This document shows positions 7,979 to 16,736 of a stretch of DNA of 64,000 bases, in pieces. Under the pieces are notes generated by a model. That model was not told where the DNA came from. It saw nothing but the letters and a program-made list of their open reading frames with translations, and did not search any database. Position numbers and translations under genes: made by a program. The stretch spans positions 1,240,001 through 1,304,000 of the forward strand of contig CBDAPU010000001.1 in NCBI GenBank assembly GCA_965198875.1, read 5' to 3'. Position 1 is the first letter of the stretch. Every line of letters begins with the position of its first letter. Source of the DNA: CBDAPU01 sp965198875 (GTDB lineage Bacteria > Pseudomonadota > Gammaproteobacteria > Eutrophobiales > Eutrophobiaceae).

Positions 7979-9426
7979 TGTCGACAGAGCAAAACAACAC
8001 CCAGAATCCGCAACAACATCACCGTGAGGGTGCAGCAGATGGGGTTTGCGCCTCATTGTTTCGCGCCTACGACATACGCGGGATCGTTGATAGCGTGCTT
8101 ACGCTTGACGCCGCTCAGAGAATTGGTCGGGCGGTGGGCTCTGAGGCCGAGGCCAGGGGCGAGCAGGGTGTTATTGTCGGTCGTGACGGGCGATGCTCCA
8201 GTCCGGCTCTGGCCGAGGCGCTGATCAAAGGCCTGCGTGCAAGTGGCCGGGACGTCATCGATATTGGCGTGGCGCCGACGCCGGTCTTGTATTTTGCCAC
8301 ACATGTGTTGGAGGCCAATAGCGGGGTGATGGTGACGGGCAGTCATAACGGCCCTGAATACAACGGCATGAAGATCGTCATTGCCGGTGAAACCCTGTCC
8401 GAGGACGCCTTGCAGGCGATGTATCAACGTATCGTCAGTGGTGATTTCTGTAGCGGTCAGGGTGGGCTTGAAGCGGTGGATGTTGTTGCTGATTATATAA
8501 AGCGTATTGTTGAGGACAGCCCGCCTGCATCTACAGGTGCGCTGAGGATAGTGGTGGATTGTGGCAATGGTGTGGCCGGTGCCGTTGCGCCACAGCTCTT
8601 TCGGGCCCTGGGCCATGATGTGGATGAGCTCTACTGTGAGGTTGACGGCGCCTTCCCCCATCATCATCCTGATCCAAGCCAGCCGGAGAACCTGCGGGCA
8701 TTGGTTGAGCGGGTTAAGTCCAGTCAGGCCGACATGGGTTTTGCTTTTGATGGCGATGGCGATCGCCTGGGCGTCATCGACAACACCGGCGCCAACATCT
8801 GGCCTGATCGCCAGTTGATGTTGCTCGCCAAAGATGTGCTCTCCCGTAATCAGGGGGCCAGCATCGTCTACGATGTGAAGTGTTCACGCCACTTAAAGGC
8901 CGTCATTGAGTCCTGTGGCGGGGTTGCGCTTATGCACAAGACCGGACATTCATTGATTAAAAAGAAGATGAAAGAAGTGCAGGCGCCCCTGGCCGGTGAG
9001 TTTAGCGGGCATATCTTCTTCAAGGAGCGCTGGTACGGTTTTGATGACGCCATGTACACGGCAGCACGGTTGCTTGAGATCATCATGAATGCAAAGGCAA
9101 GGCCGGCAGATGTGTTTGCAGATATGCCTTACGGCGTCTCAACACACGAGATTCGTGTTCCAGCGCCGGAAAAATCACACCGGGCGATCATGGAAAAAAT
9201 CAGGGAAAAGGCCGGTTTTGCCGGGGCCAAGTTCATCGATATTGATGGGCTCCGGGTTGAGTTTGAAGATGGCTGGGGTCTCATCCGCGCTTCGAACACA
9301 TCCCCTTTTTTAACCTTACGCTTTGAAGCCGATAGCCAGGGGGCGCTGGAGCGGATACAGGGCGAGATTGGTGATCTGCTAGGCTCGGTGAGCCCGGGAT
9401 CAAAACCGATGTTCCAATCACATTAA
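7978..9426 (+). CDS. algC: Phosphomannomutase/phosphoglucomutase
   Basis: This 482-residue enzyme of the alpha-D-phosphohexomutase family interconverts hexose 1- and 6-phosphates for exopolysaccharide and LPS synthesis. The catalytic serine lies in VTGSHNGPEYNGMK (phosphoserine loop), the metal loop is FDGDGDRLGV, and the sugar-specificity loop is GEFSGHIFF. The C-terminal phosphate-binding loop includes RASNTSPFLTLRFE. Length is close to the usual 460 residues, with about 25 extra N-terminal residues rich in Q, N and H. It overlaps the preceding membrane-protein gene and lies 25 bp before argB. Confidence 0.94.
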   Translation: MSTEQNNTQNPQQHHREGAADGVCASLFRAYDIRGIVDSVLTLDAAQRIGRAVGSEAEARGEQGVIVGRDGRCSSPALAEALIKGLRASGRDVIDIGVAPTPVLYFATHVLEANSGVMVTGSHNGPEYNGMKIVIAGETLSEDALQAMYQRIVSGDFCSGQGGLEAVDVVADYIKRIVEDSPPASTGALRIVVDCGNGVAGAVAPQLFRALGHDVDELYCEVDGAFPHHHPDPSQPENLRALVERVKSSQADMGFAFDGDGDRLGVIDNTGANIWPDRQLMLLAKDVLSRNQGASIVYDVKCSRHLKAVIESCGGVALMHKTGHSLIKKKMKEVQAPLAGEFSGHIFFKERWYGFDDAMYTAARLLEIIMNAKARPADVFADMPYGVSTHEIRVPAPEKSHRAIMEKIREKAGFAGAKFIDIDGLRVEFEDGWGLIRASNTSPFLTLRFEADSQGALERIQGEIGDLLGSVSPGSKPMFQSH

Positions 9427-9451
9427 AACACAGTCTATCCCGCCTTTGCTC

Positions 9452-10375
9452 ATGACGGCCGATATACCAGCCAGCGCTGAACACCCGCACACACCCATCA
9501 ATGCGACAGTCATCGCCGAAGTCCTGATCGAGGCCCTGCCGTATATTCAACGGTTTACAGGACAAACTATCGTCATCAAGTATGGCGGTAATGCCATGGC
9601 GGATGAGCGGTTAAAAAGTGGTTTCGCCCGCGATGTGGTGTTAATGAAGCTGGTGGGAATGCGCCCGGTCATCGTTCATGGCGGCGGGCCGCAGATCGGC
9701 AGTTTGCTTGACAGGCTTGGCAAGGAGTCGACCTTTGTCGATGGTATGCGGGTCACCGATAGCGAAACCATGGATGCGGTGGAGATGGTGCTGGGGGGTC
9801 TCGTGAACAAGGACATCGTCAATCTGATAAACGGTCATGGCGGCAATGCGGTGGGCCTGAGCGGCAAGGATGGCCGGTTGATCAGGGCCAGAAAACTGCG
9901 CCACACCCGCAACAAGCCGGAGCTTGAGATGATTGATATGGGCCATGTGGGCGAGGTGGTGGATATCGACACCGCCGTTGTGGATATGCTCATCAATGGG
10001 GGCTTTATCCCCGTCATCGCACCCATAGGCGTCGGCGATAAGGGCGAGTCCTACAACATCAACGCCGATCTTGTCGCCAGCAAACTGGCGCAGGTTATGG
10101 CCGCAGAAAAGCTCATTATCTTAACCAACACCGCCGGTCTTCTGGATGAGAGCGGCAATGTGTTGACCGGCCTCTCCCGGGCGCAGGTCACCCGCTTGAT
10201 TGAGCAAGGCGTCATTACCGGCGGCATGTTGCCCAAAGTCACCGCTGCCCTGAGTGCAGTAAAATCAGGTGTGCACGCCACCCATATTATCAACGGGCAG
10301 ATTGAACATGCGATGTTGCTGGAAATCTTTACCGATAAAGGCATAGGCACGTTAATTCAAAATAGCGAGAGTTAA
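9452..10375 (+). CDS. argB: Acetylglutamate kinase
   Basis: This 307-residue amino acid kinase phosphorylates N-acetylglutamate in arginine synthesis. It contains IKYGGNAM, the VHGGGPQIG loop and DKGESYNINAD, which are ATP- and substrate-binding motifs of ArgB. The ATG at 9452 is chosen; an in-frame TTG lies two codons upstream. It closes the coaBC-algC-argB cluster. An 18-codon open frame (10379-10435) follows it that I do not recognise. Confidence 0.95.
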   Translation: MTADIPASAEHPHTPINATVIAEVLIEALPYIQRFTGQTIVIKYGGNAMADERLKSGFARDVVLMKLVGMRPVIVHGGGPQIGSLLDRLGKESTFVDGMRVTDSETMDAVEMVLGGLVNKDIVNLINGHGGNAVGLSGKDGRLIRARKLRHTRNKPELEMIDMGHVGEVVDIDTAVVDMLINGGFIPVIAPIGVGDKGESYNINADLVASKLAQVMAAEKLIILTNTAGLLDESGNVLTGLSRAQVTRLIEQGVITGGMLPKVTAALSAVKSGVHATHIINGQIEHAMLLEIFTDKGIGTLIQNSES

Positions 10376-10438
10376 TTCATGACCGCCCATATACAGGGGC
10401 AGTGGGATACATTGGATGTGCGCCTCTTTGGATAGCGG

Positions 10439-11083
10439 CTACTCCCCTCTCCCCGCCAGCCCGCCGGCCCGCAGCTCTTCAAATCGGGCTATATCAGCGG
10501 CGTATCTGTCTTTCAGGGTTTGGATTTCCTTATCTTTATCTTTCATGAATTGCTGATTGTTTTTAAGTTGACGTTTTAATGATTCAATATCTGCTATCAG
10601 ATCATCGCCGGGCGCCCTGCCGGCCAGCTCTTCTTTTTCAGCGCTGGCCCTGTGTTTCGCCAGCTCTTCTGTGAGTTTAACGTTACGTTTTTCTGACAAG
10701 GCGATACTGGATCGGATCACGGCGATTTTATCATCACGGGCCTTTTCTATTTCGCTGATCTTTGTGTAGGAGTCCATGAGGATTTTGTCTTGTCTGGATT
10801 TCTCCGCCGCCCGTTCTTTCTTCTCCTTATCGAGCCTGGCCTGTTTTTCCGCCGCTTTTAGCTCGCTCTCGGTTCTGGCGCGCTCCTGTTTATCGATCAC
10901 CATGCCCTGCCCACTGATCTCCCGGTGGCCTTTCTGGGCAAACTCCGGCGGTATTTTCTCGCCGCATTCGGTGATCCCTTCATGGTTTTTCCAGCATTTA
11001 TAAGCGGCCAGTGTGTTCATGCTAAAACCGCTGAGGATGAATAAAGACAGCAGGGTGAAAGTATTCAACTTCGCAATGTTCAT
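10439..11083 (-). CDS. Periplasmic DUF4124-like coiled-coil protein
   Basis: This 214-residue protein has a signal peptide (about residues 1-27, ending near NTLAAYK). A short N-terminal domain, AYKCWKNHEGITECGEKIPPE, has the W/Y-K-C-W...G-x-T-x-C-x-x-P look of DUF4124. A long charged helical region rich in K, E, A and R then extends to the end (about 65-205) and is probably a coiled coil. It is convergent with argB and follows pyrE on the same strand. The function is unknown; proteins of this type are secreted to the periplasm. Confidence 0.7.
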   Translation of the reverse strand: MNIAKLNTFTLLSLFILSGFSMNTLAAYKCWKNHEGITECGEKIPPEFAQKGHREISGQGMVIDKQERARTESELKAAEKQARLDKEKKERAAEKSRQDKILMDSYTKISEIEKARDDKIAVIRSSIALSEKRNVKLTEELAKHRASAEKEELAGRAPGDDLIADIESLKRQLKNNQQFMKDKDKEIQTLKDRYAADIARFEELRAGGLAGRGE

Positions 11084-11127
11084 GATGTGACCTCTTTTAG
11101 TTGATGTGTTTTTGATGTGCTCTCTCG

Positions 11128-11814
11128 CTAACCATTATAGCCCGCATTATTGCCTGATATAACAGTCGGCATGTTTGCCCCGTATTGCTGTTGATATGCT
11201 CGCACCGCATCAAGCGCCGTTGAAAACTCAGGTTTTCCTTGAAAAAACTCCACCAAGTGACTGAGCGTTATAATAGAAAACACCGACAAGCCATGCCGGT
11301 TTTTGACGTCATCCGTGGCGGAGATATCGCCCTGCCCCCGTTCCTGGCGGTCCAGGGCGATAACCACCGCTGCGGCTTTCGCCTTGTTATGTTCGATCAG
11401 ATCCATGGAAAGACTCACCGAAGTCCCCGCTGTGATAACGTCATCCACGATTAACACCTGCCCTTGCATGGGTGCGCCAAGCAGTGTACCGCCTTCGCCG
11501 TGGTCTTTTTCCTCTTTACGATTAAAACACCAGGGCAATGTACGTTTTTTATCGCTCGCATAGGCGATGGCGATGGCCGTTATCAGGGGAATGCCTTTGT
11601 ATGCCGGCCCGAACAGCATATCAAACCCGATCCCGGCATGTTCAATGGCGTGCATATAAAACCGCCCAAGCAGGGCGAGACTGTGGCCATTGTTGAATAA
11701 ACCGCTGTTATAGAAATAGGGGCTGATCCGGCCTGATTTAAGGGTAAACTCGCCAAACCGAAGCGCCTCGTTTTCTATGGCAAACTCGATAAATTCTTTT
11801 TGAAACGGTTGCAT
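11128..11814 (-). CDS. pyrE: Orotate phosphoribosyltransferase
   Basis: This 228-residue enzyme attaches PRPP to orotate, giving OMP in pyrimidine synthesis. The PRPP-binding motif is VLIVDDVITAGTSV. The N-terminal F-I-E-F-A-I-E-N-E-A-L-R-F-G-E-F-T-L-K-S-G-R segment and SPYFYNSG are typical of gammaproteobacterial PyrE. It is slightly longer than the E. coli protein at the C-terminus. It diverges from xth, an arrangement common in this class. Together with the pyr cluster at 19.5-24 kb it supplies most of the UMP pathway. Confidence 0.96.
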   Translation of the reverse strand: MQPFQKEFIEFAIENEALRFGEFTLKSGRISPYFYNSGLFNNGHSLALLGRFYMHAIEHAGIGFDMLFGPAYKGIPLITAIAIAYASDKKRTLPWCFNRKEEKDHGEGGTLLGAPMQGQVLIVDDVITAGTSVSLSMDLIEHNKAKAAAVVIALDRQERGQGDISATDDVKNRHGLSVFSIITLSHLVEFFQGKPEFSTALDAVRAYQQQYGANMPTVISGNNAGYNG

Positions 11815-11872
11815 CGCCCCTGTCCTGTTACGGCGTTAGTATACAGGATAAAAATGGTGAATAATCTCGCCC

Positions 11873-12646
11873 ATGAAGATAATCACCCTAAACGTGAACG
11901 GCATCCGCGCCAGCCATAAAAAAGGGTTTTTTCAATGGATGTTAAAAGAGAAGGCCGATGTGGTTTGCATACAGGAGATAAAGGCCAATAGGGATCAACT
12001 GGTCGATGAAATTTTGCATCCCCGGGGCTATTACGGTTTTTTCAATAGCGCCGAGAAAAAAGGTTACAGCGGCGTCGCCATGTATGTGCGAGAAAGGCCG
12101 CATAAGGTCACCCATCAACTGGGCTGGGAGCAGGCGGATAAGGAAGGCCGGTATTTACAGGCGGATTATAAAGACATCAGTGTTGTCTCCCTTTACATGC
12201 CCTCGGGCACCTCAGGGGATGAACGTCAGGGGATCAAGTATGATTTTATGGACAGGTTTGAAGATGTGCTAAGGAAAATGCGCCGCCGTCGCCGTGAATG
12301 TATTATCTGTGGTGACTGGAATATCGCCCATAAAAAAATAGACTTAAAAAACTGGCGAGGCAACCAGAAAAACTCCGGCTTTCTGCCAGAAGAGCGGGCC
12401 TGGATGGACAAGGTATTCGATAAAATTGGCATGGTCGACGCCTTCCGGGTGATCAATGATCAGGGAGATCACTATACCTGGTGGTCAAATCGGGGTCAGG
12501 CGTGGGCGAAGAATGTCGGCTGGCGCATTGATTATCAGATCATCACCCCCGGTCTTGCCGATAAGATCAAGTCAGCGACAATCTATAAAAAAGAACGTTT
12601 CTCCGATCATGCCCCGTTGATCATGGAGTATGACGTTAGCATCTAG
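11873..12646 (+). CDS. xth: Exodeoxyribonuclease III / AP endonuclease
   Basis: This 257-residue Mg-dependent nuclease belongs to the ExoIII/APE1 family for base-excision repair. Motifs include ITLNVNGIRASHKKGFF, CIQEIKANRDQ with the metal-binding Glu, the GYSGVAMY loop, GDWNIAHKKIDLKN, and the terminal RFSDHAPL catalytic Asp-His. Length is standard. It diverges from pyrE across 58 bp. The sequence is of the ExoA/Xth group rather than an endonuclease/exonuclease/phosphatase relative of other function. Confidence 0.94.
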   Translation: MKIITLNVNGIRASHKKGFFQWMLKEKADVVCIQEIKANRDQLVDEILHPRGYYGFFNSAEKKGYSGVAMYVRERPHKVTHQLGWEQADKEGRYLQADYKDISVVSLYMPSGTSGDERQGIKYDFMDRFEDVLRKMRRRRRECIICGDWNIAHKKIDLKNWRGNQKNSGFLPEERAWMDKVFDKIGMVDAFRVINDQGDHYTWWSNRGQAWAKNVGWRIDYQIITPGLADKIKSATIYKKERFSDHAPLIMEYDVSI

Positions 12647-12696
12647 CCCGCCTGAGAACATGCCGTCTTCTTATCAGGGCAAGGGCCGTTTTGATA

Positions 12697-13140
12697 CTAC
12701 TCGGTGAAGAATTGTTGCTGGAAACTAAAGCTCAATACGGCCGACTCCCCCTTTGGGGTAATATTTAAATCAAAGTTGATGGTCTCCTCGTTGTTCACCG
12801 ATGTCTGGGCGATGTAATAAATGGCGCCGGACTGCGCCAGCTCACGCACGGTCAGTTTCTTTAACTGCTGGTTTAGATTGGTTGCCGTTACCTCAACATC
12901 CGCCGCTACCGGTTGCCCTGTGGCGCCCATGACTTTTTTAAGCACGGAAATGTTCAACAGCGCCCGGTTTTTGCTACGCCGTATTTTGTAGGATTTGGCA
13001 ATCTCAGGGCTCAGGATATCGGTGGTGAAGGCCACATAGTGGATGGTGTAATCGCCAAAGGTTCTCGACTGCTCAGCGTTTGCGCTGAGGCCGGCGAGCA
13101 TGAATAAAAATGAGATGAGAGCAGGGGCGGTACGGATCAT
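12697..13140 (-). CDS. DUF4426 domain protein, periplasmic
   Basis: This 147-residue protein has a signal peptide (MIRTAPALISFLFMLAGLSA). The mature part, with FGDYTIHYVAFTTDILSPEIA and an E-T-I-N-F-D-L-N-I-T-P-K-G segment near the end, matches DUF4426. The ATG at 13140 is preferred because GGAG lies about 9 bases upstream and the signal peptide then begins at the N-terminus. The gene commonly neighbours yggT-proC-yggS, as here. Its function is unknown. Confidence 0.82.
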   Translation of the reverse strand: MIRTAPALISFLFMLAGLSANAEQSRTFGDYTIHYVAFTTDILSPEIAKSYKIRRSKNRALLNISVLKKVMGATGQPVAADVEVTATNLNQQLKKLTVRELAQSGAIYYIAQTSVNNEETINFDLNITPKGESAVLSFSFQQQFFTE

Positions 13141-13354
13141 CACATCACTCCTTATTTTGCCAGGGGATAAGGTTACTATAGCAGACATTGTCGTATTCTA
13201 AAGATCAGATCAGAATAAAAAATCGCTATAAAAACCGGGCGATCATATTCAATATGGCCTTTAAGCCTTTGTATTAAAAGCATTTTTATCTTCAACACCA
13301 GCGCGGGAGAGCATCGTCCGGGCGGGGCGTCACTGGTATTCACCGGGCCGAGTG

Positions 13355-13936
13355 TTAGAGCGTTAGCGATCTGGCCAGATCAGACAGCGGTCTTACCAGC
13401 AAGATTAATGATAATTGCAGGAAAATAAACACCAGAAGCGGTGAGAAGTCCAGTCCATTTATAGCGGGCATACATCGTCTTGCCGGACGTAGCAGCGGCT
13501 CGGATAATTTATATAAAATAACGGTAACCGGGTGATACAAACCGGGGCTCAGCCAGCTAATGATGATCTGCACAAATATAACGAACATAAAAATATGGAT
13601 AATTAGGGCCAGCAATTCTGCGGCGCTAAAGAGCATGAGTGCAACAAAAGAAATGAGCGAGCCGTAAGTGATCAAATCTACCAGCGTCAGCTCGACCGCT
13701 TTAAGGGTAAGCATGAGCACAATGGCAGCCCAGTCGATGTTGGCGAACCCCGGGATGATGCGGCGCAGGGGGCGTAATGGCGGGTTGGTGATAGTCAATA
13801 AAAACTGTGATATCGGGTTGTAGGGATCAGCTCTTACCATCTGCAGGAGAAAGCGTAGCACGACAAACAGGATATAAATAAAAAAAATGGTGTTGATCAG
13901 GTATAACAACGCCTCTTTTAAGTAGGGGGGCGTCAT
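13355..13936 (-). CDS. yggT: YggT family integral membrane protein
   Basis: This protein of about 193 residues has two similar halves, each with hydrophobic helices and a P-L-x-P-x-R-R motif: NPPLRPLRRIIPGFANIDWAA and EPLLRPARRCMPAINGLDFS. That duplicated layout defines YggT. The ATG at 13936 overlaps the proC stop by four bases (ATGA), indicating translational coupling. YggT has been linked to osmotic tolerance and membrane homeostasis, but its biochemistry is unclear. It is the last gene of the yggS-proC-yggT set. Confidence 0.92.
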   Translation of the reverse strand: MTPPYLKEALLYLINTIFFIYILFVVLRFLLQMVRADPYNPISQFLLTITNPPLRPLRRIIPGFANIDWAAIVLMLTLKAVELTLVDLITYGSLISFVALMLFSAAELLALIIHIFMFVIFVQIIISWLSPGLYHPVTVILYKLSEPLLRPARRCMPAINGLDFSPLLVFIFLQLSLILLVRPLSDLARSLTL

Positions 13937-14760
13937 GTTATCGGGTGTTGTTCGGCCAGTTCGACAGCGCGTTGATAACATGCCGTCAGTGCGCCTCGAA
14001 GTAATGGCTCCAGCCCGTTTTCATGGAGCACCTTGATGGCCTGCTCTGTGGTGCCGCCGGGGGAGGTCACCTGCTCTCTGAGGGTTGTGGGATCACTACC
14101 GGTTTCCTTCAGCATCCTGGCCGCACCCAATGCGGTCTCAACAGTGAGTATACGGGCATGATCCGGTTGCAACCCCATTCCTTGTGCAATTCTCTCCAGC
14201 AACTCAACGATCAGGAAAAAATAAGCCGGGCCGCTACCGGAGATGGCGGTCACAACATCTAATAACGCCTCATCGTTAAGCCAGATCACGGCACCCACCG
14301 CCCGCATAATTTGCGTGGCGAATGCCTGTTGCGCCGCCGTGGCCTTTTCATTGGCATACAGTGCGGCGACGCCGGAGCGGATCAGGGAAGGGGTATTGGG
14401 CATAACCCGAATAACAGGGAAGTCATCGCCAAGCCCTGCCGCTATGGTTTGCGCTCGAACGCCCGCCACTATGGACATGATCAGGGGCGGGGGAGCGTCC
14501 AGCGCCCCTCTCAATGCCGTCAAAGCGGTATGCAGGACCTGTGGTTTAACGGCCAGCACAATGACCGCCGCCCCGTTGATGGCCCCATTGATTTCAGCGC
14601 GGGTTTGTATATTAAACTCAGTGGCGATCTTAAGCCGCCGCTCATCATCGGGTTCGACGCCCGTCAACAGCGATCTGGCATAACCGTTGGCTATCAGCCC
14701 GCCGATCAGACTGCCGCCCATGTTGCCACAGCCGATAAACACAATGCGCTTATTTTGCAT
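13933..14760 (-). CDS. proC: Pyrroline-5-carboxylate reductase
   Basis: This 275-residue enzyme reduces pyrroline-5-carboxylate to proline with NAD(P)H. The Rossmann start IVFIGCGNMGGSLIGGL and the signature region ending SPGGTTEQAI, plus SGSGPAYFFL, are diagnostic. The ATG at 14760 puts the nucleotide-binding motif at the N-terminus as in the family. It overlaps yggT by four bases. With proA at 44-45 kb it supplies two of the three proline-pathway enzymes. Confidence 0.95.
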   Translation of the reverse strand: MQNKRIVFIGCGNMGGSLIGGLIANGYARSLLTGVEPDDERRLKIATEFNIQTRAEINGAINGAAVIVLAVKPQVLHTALTALRGALDAPPPLIMSIVAGVRAQTIAAGLGDDFPVIRVMPNTPSLIRSGVAALYANEKATAAQQAFATQIMRAVGAVIWLNDEALLDVVTAISGSGPAYFFLIVELLERIAQGMGLQPDHARILTVETALGAARMLKETGSDPTTLREQVTSPGGTTEQAIKVLHENGLEPLLRGALTACYQRAVELAEQHPIT

Positions 14761-14812
14761 GATCAGATGATACCAATTAACCGCAGGATTTATACCGGTA
14801 GAGATGATCGCA

Positions 14813-15505
14813 TCAGCGTTTATCATCTCGCTGGCCGAATAAGGCGGCGCCTATTCTCACCAGGGTCGCCCCCTCGGCTATCGCCGCCTGCATGTCATGG
14901 GTCGTGCCCATGGATAAGGTGTCCAGTTCGTATCCAGCCTGTAGCAGCCGATCATAGATCTGCCGTAGTTTTGCAAAGGTCGCTCTTTGTACGGCAACAT
15001 CATCGCAAGGTGCGGGGAAGGCCATCAGCCCGCGCAGGTTGATCCGCCCCAGGGATTGCATCTGCTCCGCCAGTTCGCTGACGGCGTCCGCCGCCACGCC
15101 CGATTTGCTCGGCGCCGCATCAATATTCACCTGGATGCAGATATTCAGCGGCGGCAGGTTTGCAGGGCGCGCATCGTTTAGCCGCCTGGCAATTCTCGCC
15201 CGCTCTATGGAGTGCGCCCAATGAAAATGCCGGGCGATCTGTCGGGTCTTGTTGGACTGGATGGGGCCGATGAAGTGCCAAATCGGTCGGTACTTGGCAA
15301 GTCTGTCTATTTTGCCCAGCGCCTCCTGGACATAATTCTCGCCAAAGTCCCGTTGACCCTGCCCCAGCAGCGATAAAATCTCAGCATGATCACGGGTCTT
15401 GCTCACAGCGAGTAATTTTACGCACCCCGCTTCCCGCCCGTAGCGCCGCTCCGCCTGTGCGATTTGCTCTCGTATTTGTTGCAGTTGGGCAGGCAGATTT
15501 TTCAT
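14813..15505 (-). CDS. yggS: YggS family PLP homeostasis protein
   Basis: This 230-residue PLP-binding protein has an alanine-racemase-like barrel. The PLP lysine is in KLLAVSKTRD, and IGPIQSNK, GLMAFPAP and SMGTTHDMQAAI are family hallmarks (normally M-G-M-S-x-D; here G-T-T-H-D). It buffers intracellular PLP rather than acting as an enzyme. Next to proC and yggT it forms the usual cluster. The start at 15505 gives normal length. It diverges from pilT across about 160 bp. Confidence 0.93.
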   Translation of the reverse strand: MKNLPAQLQQIREQIAQAERRYGREAGCVKLLAVSKTRDHAEILSLLGQGQRDFGENYVQEALGKIDRLAKYRPIWHFIGPIQSNKTRQIARHFHWAHSIERARIARRLNDARPANLPPLNICIQVNIDAAPSKSGVAADAVSELAEQMQSLGRINLRGLMAFPAPCDDVAVQRATFAKLRQIYDRLLQAGYELDTLSMGTTHDMQAAIAEGATLVRIGAALFGQRDDKR

Positions 15506-15663
15506 ATTATTACGGTAGTCTACAACCTCAAAACACAGTAACATCGCTACTGAGAATAATCTGTTCGTTAAGATAATAATACCCGATAATCACAGGGTGA
15601 TTGTCGCTGTGTTTGAGCCCGTGCCACTTAACTATATAAAACAAACGCTAATGGAGTTGATTG

Positions 15664-16698
15664 ATGGATATCGGTGAATTGCTTGCCTTTGGTTTTAAGA
15701 ATGGGTGTTCGGATCTGCACTTATCGGCCGGTATGCCGCCCATGATCCGGGTGGATGGCGATATGCGGAAGATCAATGTGCCGCCCATGGATCACAAACA
15801 GGTGCATGACCTGGTGTACGACATCATGAATGATAAACAGCGCAAGGATTATGAAGAATTCCTTGAGTGTGATTTCTCCTTTGAGATCCCCGGTCTCGCC
15901 CGCTTTCGTGTCAATGCGTTTAACCAGAACCGGGGCTCCGGCGCCGTGTTTCGAACCATCCCCTCGGAGATCCTGTCCCTGGAAACACTCAAAGCCCCGG
16001 CGATTTTTAAGGACATATCCGAATACCCCCGTGGCGTCGTGTTGGTGACCGGGCCCACCGGCTCCGGCAAGTCCACGACCCTGGCGGGCATGATCGACTA
16101 TAAAAATGATACGGAATACGGTCATATCCTGACCCTGGAAGACCCCATTGAGTTTGTGCATCAAAGCAAGCGATGCCTAATCAATCAACGGGAGATCCAC
16201 AGAGACACCCTGGGGTTCGCCGAGGCCTTGCGCTCCGCCTTGCGTGAAGACCCGGACGTCATACTCGTCGGGGAAATGCGTGACCTTGAAACCATTCGTC
16301 TTGCCCTGGAAGCGGCGGAGACCGGCCATGTGGTGTTCGGCACCCTGCATACCAGCTCGGCGGCAAAAACCATTGACCGTATTGTTGACGTCTTTCCGGC
16401 GGCGGAGAAAGACATGGTCAGGGCGATGATGTCTGAGTCTTTGCGTGCGGTGATATCACAAACACTGCTGAAGAAAAAAGGCGGTGGACGTGTAGCCGCC
16501 CATGAGATCATGATCGGCACGCCGGCGATTCGCAACCTGATTCGAGAGAACAAAATCGCGCAGATGTATTCGGCTATTCAAACGGGCGCCTCCCTGGGGA
16601 TGCAGACACTGGATCAAAATCTCCAGGAGCTGGTACAAAAAGGCCTGGTCGATCGGGAAGAGGCCAAATCTAAAGCGGCGAACAAAGATACTTTCTAA
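15664..16698 (+). CDS. pilT: Type IV pilus retraction ATPase PilT
   Basis: This 344-residue hexameric ATPase depolymerises type IV pili, driving twitching and DNA uptake. Walker A is GPTGSGKSTTLAGMIDY, the Asp-box region is EDPIEFVH, Walker B is VILVGEMRDLETI, and the His box is GTLHTSSAAKTIDR. The AIRNLIRE segment near the C-terminus is typical of PilT. The ATG at 15664 follows GGAG with good spacing. It begins a tandem set of three ATPase genes. Confidence 0.96.
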   Translation: MDIGELLAFGFKNGCSDLHLSAGMPPMIRVDGDMRKINVPPMDHKQVHDLVYDIMNDKQRKDYEEFLECDFSFEIPGLARFRVNAFNQNRGSGAVFRTIPSEILSLETLKAPAIFKDISEYPRGVVLVTGPTGSGKSTTLAGMIDYKNDTEYGHILTLEDPIEFVHQSKRCLINQREIHRDTLGFAEALRSALREDPDVILVGEMRDLETIRLALEAAETGHVVFGTLHTSSAAKTIDRIVDVFPAAEKDMVRAMMSESLRAVISQTLLKKKGGGRVAAHEIMIGTPAIRNLIRENKIAQMYSAIQTGASLGMQTLDQNLQELVQKGLVDREEAKSKAANKDTF

Positions 16699-16736
16699 CA
16701 GCTAAGAAAAAATAGCGAGCAAGCGAGGTTAAGTCT

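Noticed and set aside
8053..8667. 204-codon antisense open frame inside algC
   Set aside because: Fully within a conserved mutase gene in the opposite strand, with histidine/threonine-rich nonsense-like translation.
10379..10435. 18-codon open frame just after argB
   Set aside because: It has an ATG and stop but is too short, with no ribosome site or recognised motif; it might be a relic but cannot be supported.
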